Positions 1-10,070 of a DNA stretch of 64,000 nt are shown piece by piece. This stretch comes from Paractinoplanes durhamensis (GTDB lineage: Bacteria; Actinomycetota; Actinomycetes; Mycobacteriales; Micromonosporaceae): NCBI RefSeq assembly GCF_016862175.1, contig NZ_BOML01000019.1, positions 1 through 64,000 on the forward strand, in the 5' to 3' direction. The first letter of the stretch is position 1. Each line of letters starts with the position of its first letter. The translations under genes and the position numbers were made by a program. The notes beneath the pieces were generated by a model. That model was given only the letters and a program-made list of their open reading frames with translations. It was not told where the DNA came from and searched no databases.

Positions 1-181
1 TGTCGGGCGGCGCTGTCCGGGGATCTGGAGTTGGTCGCGAAGGCTGCGGCGCAGGCCGGTGTGGTGGCCCGCTGCCGGGCGCCGCTTCCGCTGAGTATGC
101 GCCTGGTCGGTTCTTCCGTGTGGTCTGGCTTCGGGGTTTCGCGGTCGGCGGTGATGCGGCAGGCTTGTCGGTGCAGCCGGA
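1..181. other. No supported gene at left edge
   Basis: Two of the three forward frames stay open across this stretch, but none gives a recognisable product or a start with a ribosome binding site. It could hold the 3' end of a gene that begins outside the window. The strong hairpin that follows at 182-230 would fit as its terminator. I call nothing here. Confidence 0.3.
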
Positions 182-230
182 TCGAGTCCGGGTCCGGCGT
201 CGCTTTCGCCGGACCGGCGGTCGGACTCGA
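182..230. terminator. Nested long hairpin, possible terminator
   Basis: TCGAGTCCG at 182-190 pairs perfectly with CGGACTCGA at 222-230. Inside it, GGTCCGGCG at 191-199 pairs with CGCCGGACC at 207-215 around a 7-nt loop, and six bases (216-221) bulge on the 3' side. This is an 18-bp interrupted stem. There is no T-run, as is common in high-GC actinomycete terminators. It could end an upstream gene or attenuate the downstream acetyltransferase. Confidence 0.45.
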
Positions 231-265
231 CAACGATGTCGGCACAGGATCGAACGGGGACAGGC

Positions 266-748
266 GTGACTACGGACGTATCACCTGAGGTGCGCCTCAG
301 GGCCGTCGAAGACGGCGATCTTGACGTGTTCTTCCGGGATCAGGCGGATCCGGAGGCGACCAAGATGGCGGCGTTCCCGGCGCGTGACCGGGAGCGGTTC
401 GACGCGCACTGGGCGAAGACCCGCGCCGACGAGAGCGTGTTTCTGCGGACGATCGTGGCCGACGGGGTTGTTGCCGGCAACATCGGCAGCTGGGTGTCCG
501 ACGGGGAGCGGATGCTCGGCTACTGGATCGGCCGCGAGCACTGGGGGCGCGGCGTCGCGACGCGGGCGGTCGCGCTGCTGGTGGGTGAGGTGCCGGACCG
601 GCCGATTCATGCCTTCGTCGCGGCGCACAACACCGGCTCGGCGCGGGTGCTGGAGAAATGCGGCTTCCGTCGCGATCTGGAGATGGAAGCGCAGGAGCCC
701 AAGCCGGAGGACGGCGTCGAAGAGTTCATCTTCGTGCTCTCCGAGTAG
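266..748 (+). CDS. GNAT family N-acetyltransferase
   Basis: Predicted cytosolic acetyl-CoA-dependent N-acetyltransferase of about 160 residues, the usual size for a single GNAT domain. It opens with the RimJ/RimL-like pattern VRLRAVEDGDL. In the middle it has the strand plus acetyl-CoA loop region LGYWIGREHWGRGVATRAV (motif A, Q/RxxGxG/A variant), then the motif B stretch with HNTGSARVLEKCGF, typical of ribosomal-protein-acetyltransferase-like members. I start at GTG 266 because GGGGA lies 5 nt upstream. An ATG at 236 is in frame but has no Shine-Dalgarno. The substrate cannot be told from sequence. It converges with the NlpC/P60 gene. Confidence 0.85.
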   Translation: MTTDVSPEVRLRAVEDGDLDVFFRDQADPEATKMAAFPARDRERFDAHWAKTRADESVFLRTIVADGVVAGNIGSWVSDGERMLGYWIGREHWGRGVATRAVALLVGEVPDRPIHAFVAAHNTGSARVLEKCGFRRDLEMEAQEPKPEDGVEEFIFVLSE

Positions 749-802
749 GAACCGACGACAGGCCCGAGCGGGCCGGGGTGCTCTGGCCGGGATGGTTTTC
801 GG

Positions 803-890
803 CGGCTGGGCGGGCATCGGGCCGGCTGGGCGGGCATCGGGCCGGCTGGGCGGGCATCGGGCCGGCTGGGCGGGCATCGGGCCGGCTGGG
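803..890. repeat. 20-bp direct tandem repeat, 4.4 copies
   Basis: The 20-bp unit CGGCTGGGCGGGCATCGGGC occurs four times without a mismatch at 803-822, 823-842, 843-862 and 863-882, followed by an 8-base partial copy to 890. It lies between the convergent GNAT and NlpC/P60 genes, just before a strong hairpin. It is not in a gene on either strand. Perfect identity suggests recent expansion (VNTR-like). Confidence 0.95.
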
Positions 891-909
891 TGCCTGGGCG
901 GGATGGCTT

Positions 910-946
910 CGCCGGTCGAACCGATGTTGGGTCGGTTCGACCGGCG
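910..946. terminator. Bidirectional hairpin terminator
   Basis: A perfect 15-bp stem (910-924 with 932-946) with a 7-nt loop sits between two convergent genes, 12 nt beyond the stop of the NlpC/P60 gene. There is no T-tract. Position and strength support a terminator working for both genes. Confidence 0.75.
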
Positions 947-957
947 CGACGGGCGGG

Positions 958-1599
958 TCAGGCGGCTACGCGGCCGAAGTGGACCTCGCGCCAGGACCAG
1001 ACGGTGGCCAGGCGGACGTGGTCGCCGGACTTCGGGGCGTGCCAGACTCGGCCGCCACCGGCGTAGACGCCCACGTGGTAGGCGTGTTTGCCGTGCACCC
1101 AGAAGACCAGGTCGCCGGGCTGGGCCGTGGCCCGGCTGACCGGCTTGGCCGCGTGGAACTGGGCGTTCGCGGTGCGGGGCAGGGCGACTCGCACACTGCG
1201 GTAGACGTAGGTGGTCAAGCCCGAGCAGTCGAAGGCCCGCGGGCCCTGGGCGCCGTGCCGGTAGGGCTTTCCCCGCTGGGCGCCGGCGGCCGCGACGACT
1301 CGCCGGCCGCGCACAAGCACGGCGGCAGCCGGCGAAACGATGGCTCGCGAAACTTTGCCGGCGGTCGCAACCGCTGCGGCGGTTGGCGAAGCTGCGGCGG
1401 TCGATGCGGCGGCGGGCGATACCTCGGCGGAAGATGTTGCCGTGGCCGAGCTGGTGGGCGCGGCTGCCGTTGTGGTTGGGCGAGCCGGGGCGGCCTGGGC
1501 CGGTGGGGCGGCCAGCGCCAGGGCTGCGGTGGACAGGGCTGCCGAAAGCAGGGCCGAGCGGGTGAAACTGGGCATGGTGAAGCGGGCCGCACGGGACAC
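958..1599 (-). CDS. Secreted NlpC/P60 peptidoglycan endopeptidase
   Basis: Predicted exported cell-wall hydrolase of 213 residues cutting gamma-D-glutamyl-diamino acid bonds in peptide stems. Residues 1-37 form a signal peptide ending near AQA. Residues 38-95 are a low-complexity Ala/Thr/Ser/Pro linker. The C-terminal NlpC/P60 domain starts near 100 and carries the catalytic Cys125 (FDCSG), His175 (HVGVY) and third residue His187. GTG 1599 is chosen because AAGGA precedes it by about 6 nt; ATG 1575 is a weaker choice. A c-di-AMP riboswitch lies directly upstream, the known arrangement for actinobacterial cell-wall hydrolases (resuscitation and remodelling). This is a stand-alone single-domain enzyme without an LysM or SH3 domain. 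Confidence 0.9.
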   Translation of the reverse strand: MSRAARFTMPSFTRSALLSAALSTAALALAAPPAQAAPARPTTTAAAPTSSATATSSAEVSPAAASTAAASPTAAAVATAGKVSRAIVSPAAAVLVRGRRVVAAAGAQRGKPYRHGAQGPRAFDCSGLTTYVYRSVRVALPRTANAQFHAAKPVSRATAQPGDLVFWVHGKHAYHVGVYAGGGRVWHAPKSGDHVRLATVWSWREVHFGRVAA

Positions 1600-1604
1600 G
1601 AGGT

Positions 1605-1725
1605 TCCTTGTCCTTCAACCGCCTGCGAGGTTAGCTGTCGGATTAGGCCTGAAGGCGGCCCGTCGCAAACGCGACCTCACCCCTAGCCGGCATGCGCCGG
1701 CGCTGTGGTTTCCCCGCTGCCGCCC
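1605..1725 (-). promoter_or_regulatory. ydaO-type cyclic di-AMP riboswitch
   Basis: Read on the minus strand, the leader of the NlpC/P60 gene shows the conserved blocks of the ydaO/yuaA class in order: GGGGAAACCACAG, then CTAGGGGTGAGGTCGC with a small hairpin (GTCGC/GCGAC), then CCGACAGCTAACCTCGCAGGC-like sequence ending in the pairing partner. The CAGCTAACCTCG block is especially diagnostic. In actinomycetes this element precedes rpf and NlpC/P60 genes and turns expression off when c-di-AMP is high. The boundaries are approximate. Confidence 0.85.
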
Positions 1726-1885
1726 ACTGAAGTTTCCGATCGGAGACAGGTCATTCCGCGGCCGGTGGGCGGGACTCGGCGTCCGGGGCGCGGTGTGGCG
1801 GCCGCCCAGCTTCGGGTGGTCGCACCGGACACGATCGGCGGCTGGGCGGCGGCGGGTACGGAAAATCCGGCTTGATACCGAACGG

Positions 1886-2956
1886 TTACCCGTGAATTGG
1901 GGCGTCCAGGCCGGTCAGGGGCAGACCGGACCCGCCCCACGCCTTCGATATGATCTCCGCCGCAATTGCTACGGCGGTTTCCTCGGGGGTTCTCGCACCC
2001 AGGTCCAGGCCGATCGGGGCGGACAGGCGGGCCAACTGGGTCTCGGACACCCCGGCCTCGCGTAAGCGGCGCAAACGGTCGGAATGGGTGCGTCGGCTGC
2101 CCATCACGCCGATGTAGCGGGCCGGCGTGCGCAACGCGACCTCCAGGAGCGGGACGTCGAACTTCGGGTCATGGGTGAGTACGCAGAGGACGGTGCGCTC
2201 GTCGACCGCGGTGGACTCCAGGTATTGGTGCGGCCAGCGGACCACCAGGTCGTCGGCGGACGGAAAGCGCTTTCTCGTGGCGAAGACCGGGCGCGCGTCG
2301 CAGACCGTGACGTGGTAGCCCAGGAAGCCGCCGATCTTGGCTACCGCGCCGGCGAAGTCGATCGCGCCGAAGACGATCATGCGGGGCGGGGTGAGGAAGG
2401 TCTGGATGAAGACCTCCTGGTCCTCCCGGCGCTGTTCGCCGTGGCTGCCCAGGCGGACGATGCCGGTGGTGCCGGCCGCCAGCATGCCGGCCGCCTGCTG
2501 TTCGGCGGCGTGGTCGAGGCCGGTGTCGCCGAGTGTGCCGGAGATGCGGTCGGGCCAGACCGCCAGCTGCTTGTCGGCGATCGAGGCGGTGGCCACCGGG
2601 TGGCCGTCGCGGATGGCGGCCAGCACCTCGTCGAGGTCCACGAACGCCTCGGCCGGCTGGACCAGCAGCTCGATCGTGCCGCCACAGGTGAGCCCTACTT
2701 CGAAGGCGTCGCCGTCGCTCACCCCGTACACAAGCTGCTGTGCCTCTTTGGTCTTGATGACCTCCTCGGCGGCGGCGTAGACGGCGCCCTCGACGCAGCC
2801 GCCGGAGACGCTGCCGAGGACCTCGCCGTGCTCGCTGACGGCCATCGCGGCGCCGGGCTGCCGGGGCGCCGACCGCCAGGTGCGCACGACGGTGGCCACG
2901 GCGAACCGCACTCCGTCCGCACGCCAGGCACTCAGGCCGTCCACGATGTCCCGCAC
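1886..2956 (-). CDS. XdhC/CoxI family molybdoenzyme maturation protein
   Basis: Protein of 356 residues with an N-terminal CoxI/XdhC domain (VVRTWRSAPRQPGAAM, SVSGGCVEGAV, CGGTIELLVQ) and a C-terminal Rossmann-type XdhC domain (MIVFGAIDFAGAVAKIGGFLGY, YIGVMGSRRTH, ARTPEETAVAI). XdhC proteins bind Moco and help insert it, with its terminal sulfur, into xanthine dehydrogenase-family large subunits. It starts at GTG 2956 and is divergent from coxM across 120 bp. It therefore probably serves the CO dehydrogenase-type enzyme next door. The operon itself holds a second, shorter paralogue with a YHS tail at 6824-7774, so the locus has two XdhC-type helpers. Confidence 0.88.
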   Translation of the reverse strand: MRDIVDGLSAWRADGVRFAVATVVRTWRSAPRQPGAAMAVSEHGEVLGSVSGGCVEGAVYAAAEEVIKTKEAQQLVYGVSDGDAFEVGLTCGGTIELLVQPAEAFVDLDEVLAAIRDGHPVATASIADKQLAVWPDRISGTLGDTGLDHAAEQQAAGMLAAGTTGIVRLGSHGEQRREDQEVFIQTFLTPPRMIVFGAIDFAGAVAKIGGFLGYHVTVCDARPVFATRKRFPSADDLVVRWPHQYLESTAVDERTVLCVLTHDPKFDVPLLEVALRTPARYIGVMGSRRTHSDRLRRLREAGVSETQLARLSAPIGLDLGARTPEETAVAIAAEIISKAWGGSGLPLTGLDAPIHG

Positions 2957-3023
2957 GGTTCGTACCTTCGGCGATCATCGGCCGAATCGTCAACGGCTAG
3001 TTAAGAGATCGCTTAGGTGGCTG

Positions 3024-3052
3024 TTGACATCGACGGACATCGGGGCGAGATT
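3024..3052 (+). promoter_or_regulatory. Possible promoter of the cox operon
   Basis: A consensus TTGACA box at 3024-3029 is followed 17 nt later by a poor -10 (GAGATT, 3047-3052) in the divergent xdhC-coxM intergenic region. The -35 is convincing and the -10 is not. An alternative sigma factor or an activator such as the nearby LysR protein may be involved. Confidence 0.4.
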
Positions 3053-3076
3053 CACCCCTGATCAAGGGGGTGCATC

Positions 3077-3952
3077 GTGCAGGTGCCGGCTCCGTTCGAG
3101 TACGAACGTGCCACCAGCGTCGACCAAGCCATCGGACTCATGGAACGTCTGGGCAGCTCAGCGCGGCTCGTGGCGGGCGGGCACAGCCTCCTGCCGATGA
3201 TGAAGCTGCGGCTGGCCAACTTCGAATATCTGATCGACATCAATCCGCTGCACGACGAGCTCGGCTACATCCGGGTCGGGGCGGACGAGGTGCGGATCGG
3301 CGCGCTCACCCGGCATCGGGAGTTGCTGGAGTCGGCGGAGCTGGCGGCCGCGTTCCCGATCTTCCGGGACGCCGAGCGGGTGATCGCCGATCCGGTGGTG
3401 CGGAACCGGGGCACGCTGGGCGGTTCGCTGTGCCAGGCCGATCCGTCCGAGGACCTGTCGGCGGTGTGCACGACGCTGGACGCCAGCTGCGTGATCCGCG
3501 GGCCGGGCGGGGCCGAGCGGGTGGTCTCGATGGCGGAGTTCCACGTCGGACCGTACGAGACGGCGGTCGCCGACGGCGAGATCCTCACCGAGATCCGGTT
3601 GCCGAGGCGGCCGGGGCACGGCAGCGCCTACGAGAAGGTCGAGCGGCGGGCGGGGGACTGGGCGGTGGTGAGCGCCGGCGCTGCGGTTTGGCTCGGAGCC
3701 GACGGCACGATTGCAGACGCGCGAGTCGGCCTGGCAGCGGTGGGGCCAAATACCACTGGAATTCCAGAAATTTCGGACACCATCAAAGACCAAGCCCCGA
3801 GCGAGGCGCTGTACGAGCAGGCCGGCGCCATCGCGGCGAGGAGCTGCGACCCGGCCACCGATCAACGCGGGAGCGCCGACTACAAGCGCCACCTCGCGGA
3901 CGAACTGACCCGGCGGACCCTGCGCAAGGCCGTCGAGCGGGCGAGGAGCTGA
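3077..3952 (+). CDS. coxM: CO dehydrogenase FAD-binding medium subunit
   Basis: FAD subunit (291 residues) of an aerobic molybdenum CO dehydrogenase, passing electrons from the 2Fe-2S subunit to the quinone pool. It shows the two FAD-contact motifs of the family: AGGHSLLPMMKLR near residues 34-46 and RGTLGGSLCQADPSEDL near 113-130, then the CO_deh_flav_C domain to the end. Start is GTG 3077, with AAGGGGG five bases upstream. It is the first gene of an operon in which almost every junction overlaps or abuts. Length matches the usual 280-300 residues. Assignment to CO rather than another carbonyl substrate rests on the large subunit's active-site loop. Confidence 0.93.
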   Translation: MQVPAPFEYERATSVDQAIGLMERLGSSARLVAGGHSLLPMMKLRLANFEYLIDINPLHDELGYIRVGADEVRIGALTRHRELLESAELAAAFPIFRDAERVIADPVVRNRGTLGGSLCQADPSEDLSAVCTTLDASCVIRGPGGAERVVSMAEFHVGPYETAVADGEILTEIRLPRRPGHGSAYEKVERRAGDWAVVSAGAAVWLGADGTIADARVGLAAVGPNTTGIPEISDTIKDQAPSEALYEQAGAIAARSCDPATDQRGSADYKRHLADELTRRTLRKAVERARS

Positions 3953-3954
3953 TC

Positions 3955-4430
3955 ATGCAGGTCACGATGACCGTCAACGATGTCGAGGTCACCCGGGAGA
4001 TCGAGGGCCGGCTGCTGCTCGTGCACTTCCTGCGGGACGTGCTGAGCCTGACCGGCACCCACTGGGGCTGCGACACCAGCAACTGCGGCACGTGTGTGGT
4101 GTGGCTGGACGGCGAGCCCGTCAAGTCGTGCACCGTGCTCGCCGCGATGGCCGGGGGCCACGAGGTCCGTACCGTGGAAGGGCTTGCCAAGGACGGTCAG
4201 CTGGACCCCATCCAGGAGGGGTTCATGCAGTGCCATGGTCTGCAGTGCGGTTTCTGCACGCCGGGCATGATGATGACCTGCCGCGCCCTGCTCGACAAGA
4301 ACCCCGATCCGACGGATGCGGAGATTCGCGAAGCGATCTCCGGCCAGATCTGCCGCTGTACGGGCTACGCCACGATCGTCCGCAGCGTCCGCTGGGCGTC
4401 GGTGCACGAGGCCGCCGCGGAGGTGACCCG

Positions 4431-4434
<4 letters not shown>
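3955..4434 (+). CDS. coxS: CO dehydrogenase 2Fe-2S small subunit
   Basis: Small electron-transfer subunit of 159 residues with two 2Fe-2S clusters. The plant-ferredoxin-type cluster is bound by Cys39, Cys44, Cys47 and Cys59. The proximal helical-domain cluster is bound by Cys98, Cys101, Cys133 and Cys135 (QCGFC and CRCTGY motifs). All eight ligands are present. ATG 3955 lies 2 nt after the coxM stop with GAGGAG just upstream. Its stop overlaps the coxL start (ATGA). It bridges the Mo site of CoxL and the FAD of CoxM. Confidence 0.95.
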
Positions 4435-6823
<2,389 letters not shown>

Positions 6824-6824
<1 letters not shown>

Positions 6825-7774
6825 TGGCCGCCGTGATCGCTTCGCGGGTGCACGAGCTGACCGTCCAGCGGCGGCCGTTCGTGCACGCCACGGTGGTGCG
6901 CGCCCAGCAGCCGACGTCCGCGGTCCCCGGCGACGACGCGGTCATCCTCGACGACGGCTCGATCGAGGGTTTCGTCGGCGGGGTGTGCGCCGAGACGTCG
7001 GTGCGGGCGGCGGCGCTGGACACGCTGCGCGACGGGCAGACCCTGCTGCTGCGGGTGCTGCCGGACGGCGCCGACGCCTTCCCGCAGGCGCCGGGCGCGC
7101 TGGTCGTGGTCAATCCGTGCCTGTCCGGCGGCGCCATCGAGATCTTCCTGCGGCCGGTGCTGCCGCGGCCCCTGCTGGGCGTGGCCGGAACGGCCACCCC
7201 GATCGGCGCCGCGGTGGCTGAGCTTGCCGAGTTTCTCGAGCTCGAAATCAGCAAACCGATGGTGTACGCCGGTGCCAGCGCGGTCGTCGTCGCGGGACTG
7301 GGCCGCGACGACGAGGGGGCGATCCGGGCGGCGCTGGACGCGGGGGTGCCGCTGATCGCCCTGGTGGCGAGCCGGACCAGGAGCGTCGCGGTGCTGGACT
7401 CGCTCGGCCTGACCGAGGCGGAACGGGCCCGGGTGCGCCCGCACGCGGGTCTGGACATCGGAGCCCGCACCCACCGCGAGATAGCCCTGTCGGTGCTGGC
7501 CGAGATCATCCGCGAGATCCGCACCGGCGGAGTGACGCCGCCGCCGGTTGCGCCCGCCGCCGCGCCCGCCGCCGCGGCCGGGGAAGGCCGCAATCTCCTT
7601 CCTCTCGCTGATATTTCGGAAATGTCCGATATGGAGGTGCCGCGGACCGCTGTCGACCCGGTCTGCGGGATGACCGTCGTGGTGGGAGCGGACACTCCGC
7701 ACGCGGCCGTCGACGGCGTCGAGCACTGGTTCTGCTGTGTGCGGTGCCGGGACAGTTTTGTGGCGGCGCGATGA
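6824..7774 (+). CDS. XdhC/CoxF-like protein with C-terminal YHS domain
   Basis: Protein of 316 residues. The N-terminal 90 residues form a CoxI/XdhC domain (VVRAQQPTSAVPGDDAVI, GFVGGVCAET). A Rossmann-like XdhC_C domain follows to about 235, with the typical end ARTHREIALSVLAEIIREI. After an Ala/Pro linker, residues about 275-316 are a YHS domain (DPVCGMTV, then CCVRCRDSF), a small Cys-containing fold linked to metal binding. The gene overlaps coxL by one base (TGATG). By family it should load or sulfurate the Mo cofactor. The YHS tail, with three Cys near the end, suggests handling of the Cu ion needed by form I enzymes; that is my inference. Confidence 0.85.
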
Positions 7775-8343
7775 CGGTTACCGGGCTGGTGCTGGCGGCC
7801 GGTGGGTCGCTGCGGTTGGGGGAGGCCAAGCAGCTGCTGCCCTATCGCGGCCGCACCCTGCTCGACGCCACCCTGTCCGTGGCCCGGAACTGTGGGTTCG
7901 ACCAACTGCTTGTCGCCCTCGGTGGATCGGCCGCGCGGGTTCGGGCCGAGGTCGATCTGGCCGGCTTCGACGTCGTCGACAATCCGGATTTCTCGTCGGG
8001 GTGCGGCTCGTCCATTCGTACGGCCGTACCGTCAATTTCGTCGGAAGCGGTTGTTCTGCTGCTGGGTGACCAACCGGGGGTTTCGCCGGACGATGTGCGG
8101 CGGATCGTCGCGGCGCCCACGCCGGTTGCGGTCTGCTCCTATGCGGACGGGCTGGGGCATCCGTTTCTGTTCCGGCGGGCGGTCTATTCGCGGCTGGCCG
8201 CGCTGCACGGGGACAAAGCGGTCTGGAAACTGCTGCATTCCGGGGAGTTCGCGGTGACGCCGGTGCCCTGCGCCGGGGCGATTCCGATCGATGTCGACAC
8301 CCGCGACGACTATGCCCGGCTGCTCGCGGGGGAGCGGGCGTGA
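7771..8343 (+). CDS. MobA-like molybdopterin nucleotidyltransferase
   Basis: NTP-transferase of 190 residues with the MobA/MocA signature LAAGGSLRLGEAKQLLPYRG at residues 7-26 and a second nucleotide/metal motif LLLGDQPGVS near 96. MocA-type enzymes join CMP to molybdopterin to give the cytosine dinucleotide cofactor used by CO dehydrogenase and xanthine-dehydrogenase-family enzymes. The location inside the cox operon fits that role. ATG 7771 overlaps the upstream stop (ATGA); an in-frame GTG at 7744 would overlap more. Both ends are coupled: its stop overlaps the coxD GTG. Confidence 0.88.
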   Translation: MTVTGLVLAAGGSLRLGEAKQLLPYRGRTLLDATLSVARNCGFDQLLVALGGSAARVRAEVDLAGFDVVDNPDFSSGCGSSIRTAVPSISSEAVVLLLGDQPGVSPDDVRRIVAAPTPVAVCSYADGLGHPFLFRRAVYSRLAALHGDKAVWKLLHSGEFAVTPVPCAGAIPIDVDTRDDYARLLAGERA

Positions 8344-9200
8344 ACGATCCGCAGGAGGTCGGGCGGCGGCTCGACGCGGTCGACTACCTCGTCGACGACG
8401 GGCTGGCCATGGCCATTTTTCTCGCCCTGCGGCTCGGCAAGCCGTTGCTGCTCGAAGGGGAACCGGGGGTCGGGAAGACGGCCGCCGCCAAAGCCCTGGC
8501 GCTCGCTCTGGACACGCCGCTCATCCGGTTGCAGTGCTATGACGGGCTCACCGCGGGCGAGGCGCTCTACGAATGGAACTATCAGCGGCAGCTCCTCGCG
8601 ATCCGGCTGGCCGAGGCCCGGCATGAACGGCTCGGCGACGACGATCTGTTCACCGCGGAATTCCTGCAGGAGCGGCCCATTCTCAAAGCCGTCCGGCACG
8701 CCGGGCCGCGGCCGCCGGTGCTGCTCATCGACGAGATCGACCGGGCCGACGACGAATTCGAGGCGCTGCTGTTCGAATTCCTCGGCGAGGCCGCGGTGAC
8801 CGTTCCGGAATTGGGGACCTTCACCGCCGTACGCCCCCCGGTCGTGGTGTTGACCTCCAACCGCAGCCGGGACCTGCACGATGCGCTGCGCCGCCGATGC
8901 CTTTACCACTGGATCGAGTTCCCGGCGCCGGAGCGGGCCGCCGAGATCGTCCGGCGGGCGGTGCCCGGCGCCACCCGGCCGTTGATCGCGAGCGCCACCG
9001 AGTTCATCGGCCGGGTCCGCACGCTCGACCTCGACAAGGCACCCGGCCTGGCCGAAACCATCGACTGGGTGTCCGCGCTGGCCGCGCTCGGCGCCACCGA
9101 GCTGGCCCCCGCCGCCGCCCTGCACACCATCGGCACGATCGCGAAAACCCCCGACGACCGCCTTGTCGTCGCCGGCGCCGTCCACCAGGAGATCGCATGA
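8340..9200 (+). CDS. coxD: MoxR-type AAA+ ATPase
   Basis: MoxR/CoxD ATPase of 286 residues. It has Walker A GEPGVGKT at residues 40-47, Walker B VLLIDEIDRADDEFEALLFEF near 128-148, sensor-1 VVVLTSNRSRDL, and arginine-finger region DALRRRCLYHW. In Oligotropha, CoxD acts in assembly of the Cu-S-Mo centre of CO dehydrogenase with CoxE and CoxF. It starts at GTG 8340 and its end overlaps coxG by 4 nt. The adjacent VWA-domain protein (CoxE) is the expected partner of a MoxR ATPase. Confidence 0.9.
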   Translation: MNDPQEVGRRLDAVDYLVDDGLAMAIFLALRLGKPLLLEGEPGVGKTAAAKALALALDTPLIRLQCYDGLTAGEALYEWNYQRQLLAIRLAEARHERLGDDDLFTAEFLQERPILKAVRHAGPRPPVLLIDEIDRADDEFEALLFEFLGEAAVTVPELGTFTAVRPPVVVLTSNRSRDLHDALRRRCLYHWIEFPAPERAAEIVRRAVPGATRPLIASATEFIGRVRTLDLDKAPGLAETIDWVSALAALGATELAPAAALHTIGTIAKTPDDRLVVAGAVHQEIA

Positions 9201-10057
9201 AGATCACGAACGAGTTCACCGTGCACACCCCGATCGACCGTGCCTGGCAGGTGCTCACCGACCTCGAAGGCATCGCGCCGTGCATGCCGGGGGCGCAGCT
9301 GACCGGGGTGGAGGGCGACGTCTACCGCGGCAAGGTGAAGGTCAAGGTGGGGCCGGTGATCAGTGAGTTCGCCGGGACGGCCCGCTTCACCGAGCGCGAC
9401 GACACCGCCTACCGGGCGGTCATCGACGCGAAGGGCCGCGACGCCCGGTCGGCGGGCAACGCGGCGGCGCTGGTCACGGCCGTTCTGGCGCCGGCCGGGG
9501 AGAGTACGACGGTCAGCGTCGACACCGACCTGAAGATCAGCGGGAAGCTGGCCCAGTTCGGCAGCGGCATGATCAAAGAGGTGTCCGGGAAGCTGCTGGC
9601 CCAGTTCGTGGCCAACCTGGAGGCGAAGCTCGCCACCGACGCCGCTTCGGCGGCACCGCAGTCCAAAATTCCGCCTGCGTCGGCGTCCCCCGTGCCGACG
9701 CCGGCCCCGCCGGCGCCCTCCACGCCGGCGACGCCCGCGGCGGATGCGCCGGTGACGGCGCCCGCCGCGGGCTCGGTTCCGACCCCGGGCGCGCCGATCG
9801 ACGCGGACCCGGCGCCCGCGCCGGTGGTCGCCATCGCGGACCCGTCAGCTTCGCCGGCCGCCGCCTTCCTCGCCGACGCCAAGCCGGCTTCCGAGCCTGC
9901 GGCCTCCTCGTCCAGGGAGTTCGTGGCCACCGAGGAGCCGGAGCCGCTGGATCTGCTCAGCGTCGCCGGCGGCTCCGTCTACAAGCGGGTCGTTCCGCTG
10001 GCAGTCGCGGTCCTGGTCGCCGGTGCCGTGATCGCCTGGCTCGTTGCCCGCCGCTGA
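9197..10057 (+). CDS. coxG: CoxG-like SRPBCC membrane-anchor protein
   Basis: Protein of 286 residues. Residues 1-150 are a CoxG/SRPBCC domain (FTVHTPIDRAWQVLTDLEGIA, CMPGAQL, YRGKVKVKVGPV, FGSGMIKEVSGKL). A Pro/Ala-rich spacer of about 100 residues follows, then a single C-terminal transmembrane segment (VVPLAVAVLVAGAVIAWLV) ending in two arginines. CoxG family proteins are reported to recruit CO dehydrogenase to the membrane and bind quinone. The long flexible linker plus tail anchor fits a tether. ATG 9197 overlaps the coxD stop. Confidence 0.88.
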   Translation: MKITNEFTVHTPIDRAWQVLTDLEGIAPCMPGAQLTGVEGDVYRGKVKVKVGPVISEFAGTARFTERDDTAYRAVIDAKGRDARSAGNAAALVTAVLAPAGESTTVSVDTDLKISGKLAQFGSGMIKEVSGKLLAQFVANLEAKLATDAASAAPQSKIPPASASPVPTPAPPAPSTPATPAADAPVTAPAAGSVPTPGAPIDADPAPAPVVAIADPSASPAAAFLADAKPASEPAASSSREFVATEEPEPLDLLSVAGGSVYKRVVPLAVAVLVAGAVIAWLVARR

Positions 10058-10070
10058 CCCGAACCCGGTT

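Noticed and set aside
281..1618. 445-codon open frame on the minus strand
   Set aside because: It runs antisense through the acetyltransferase gene, the 20-bp repeat and out of frame through the NlpC/P60 gene; Arg/Pro/Gly-rich composition and no family match mark it as a GC-rich shadow.
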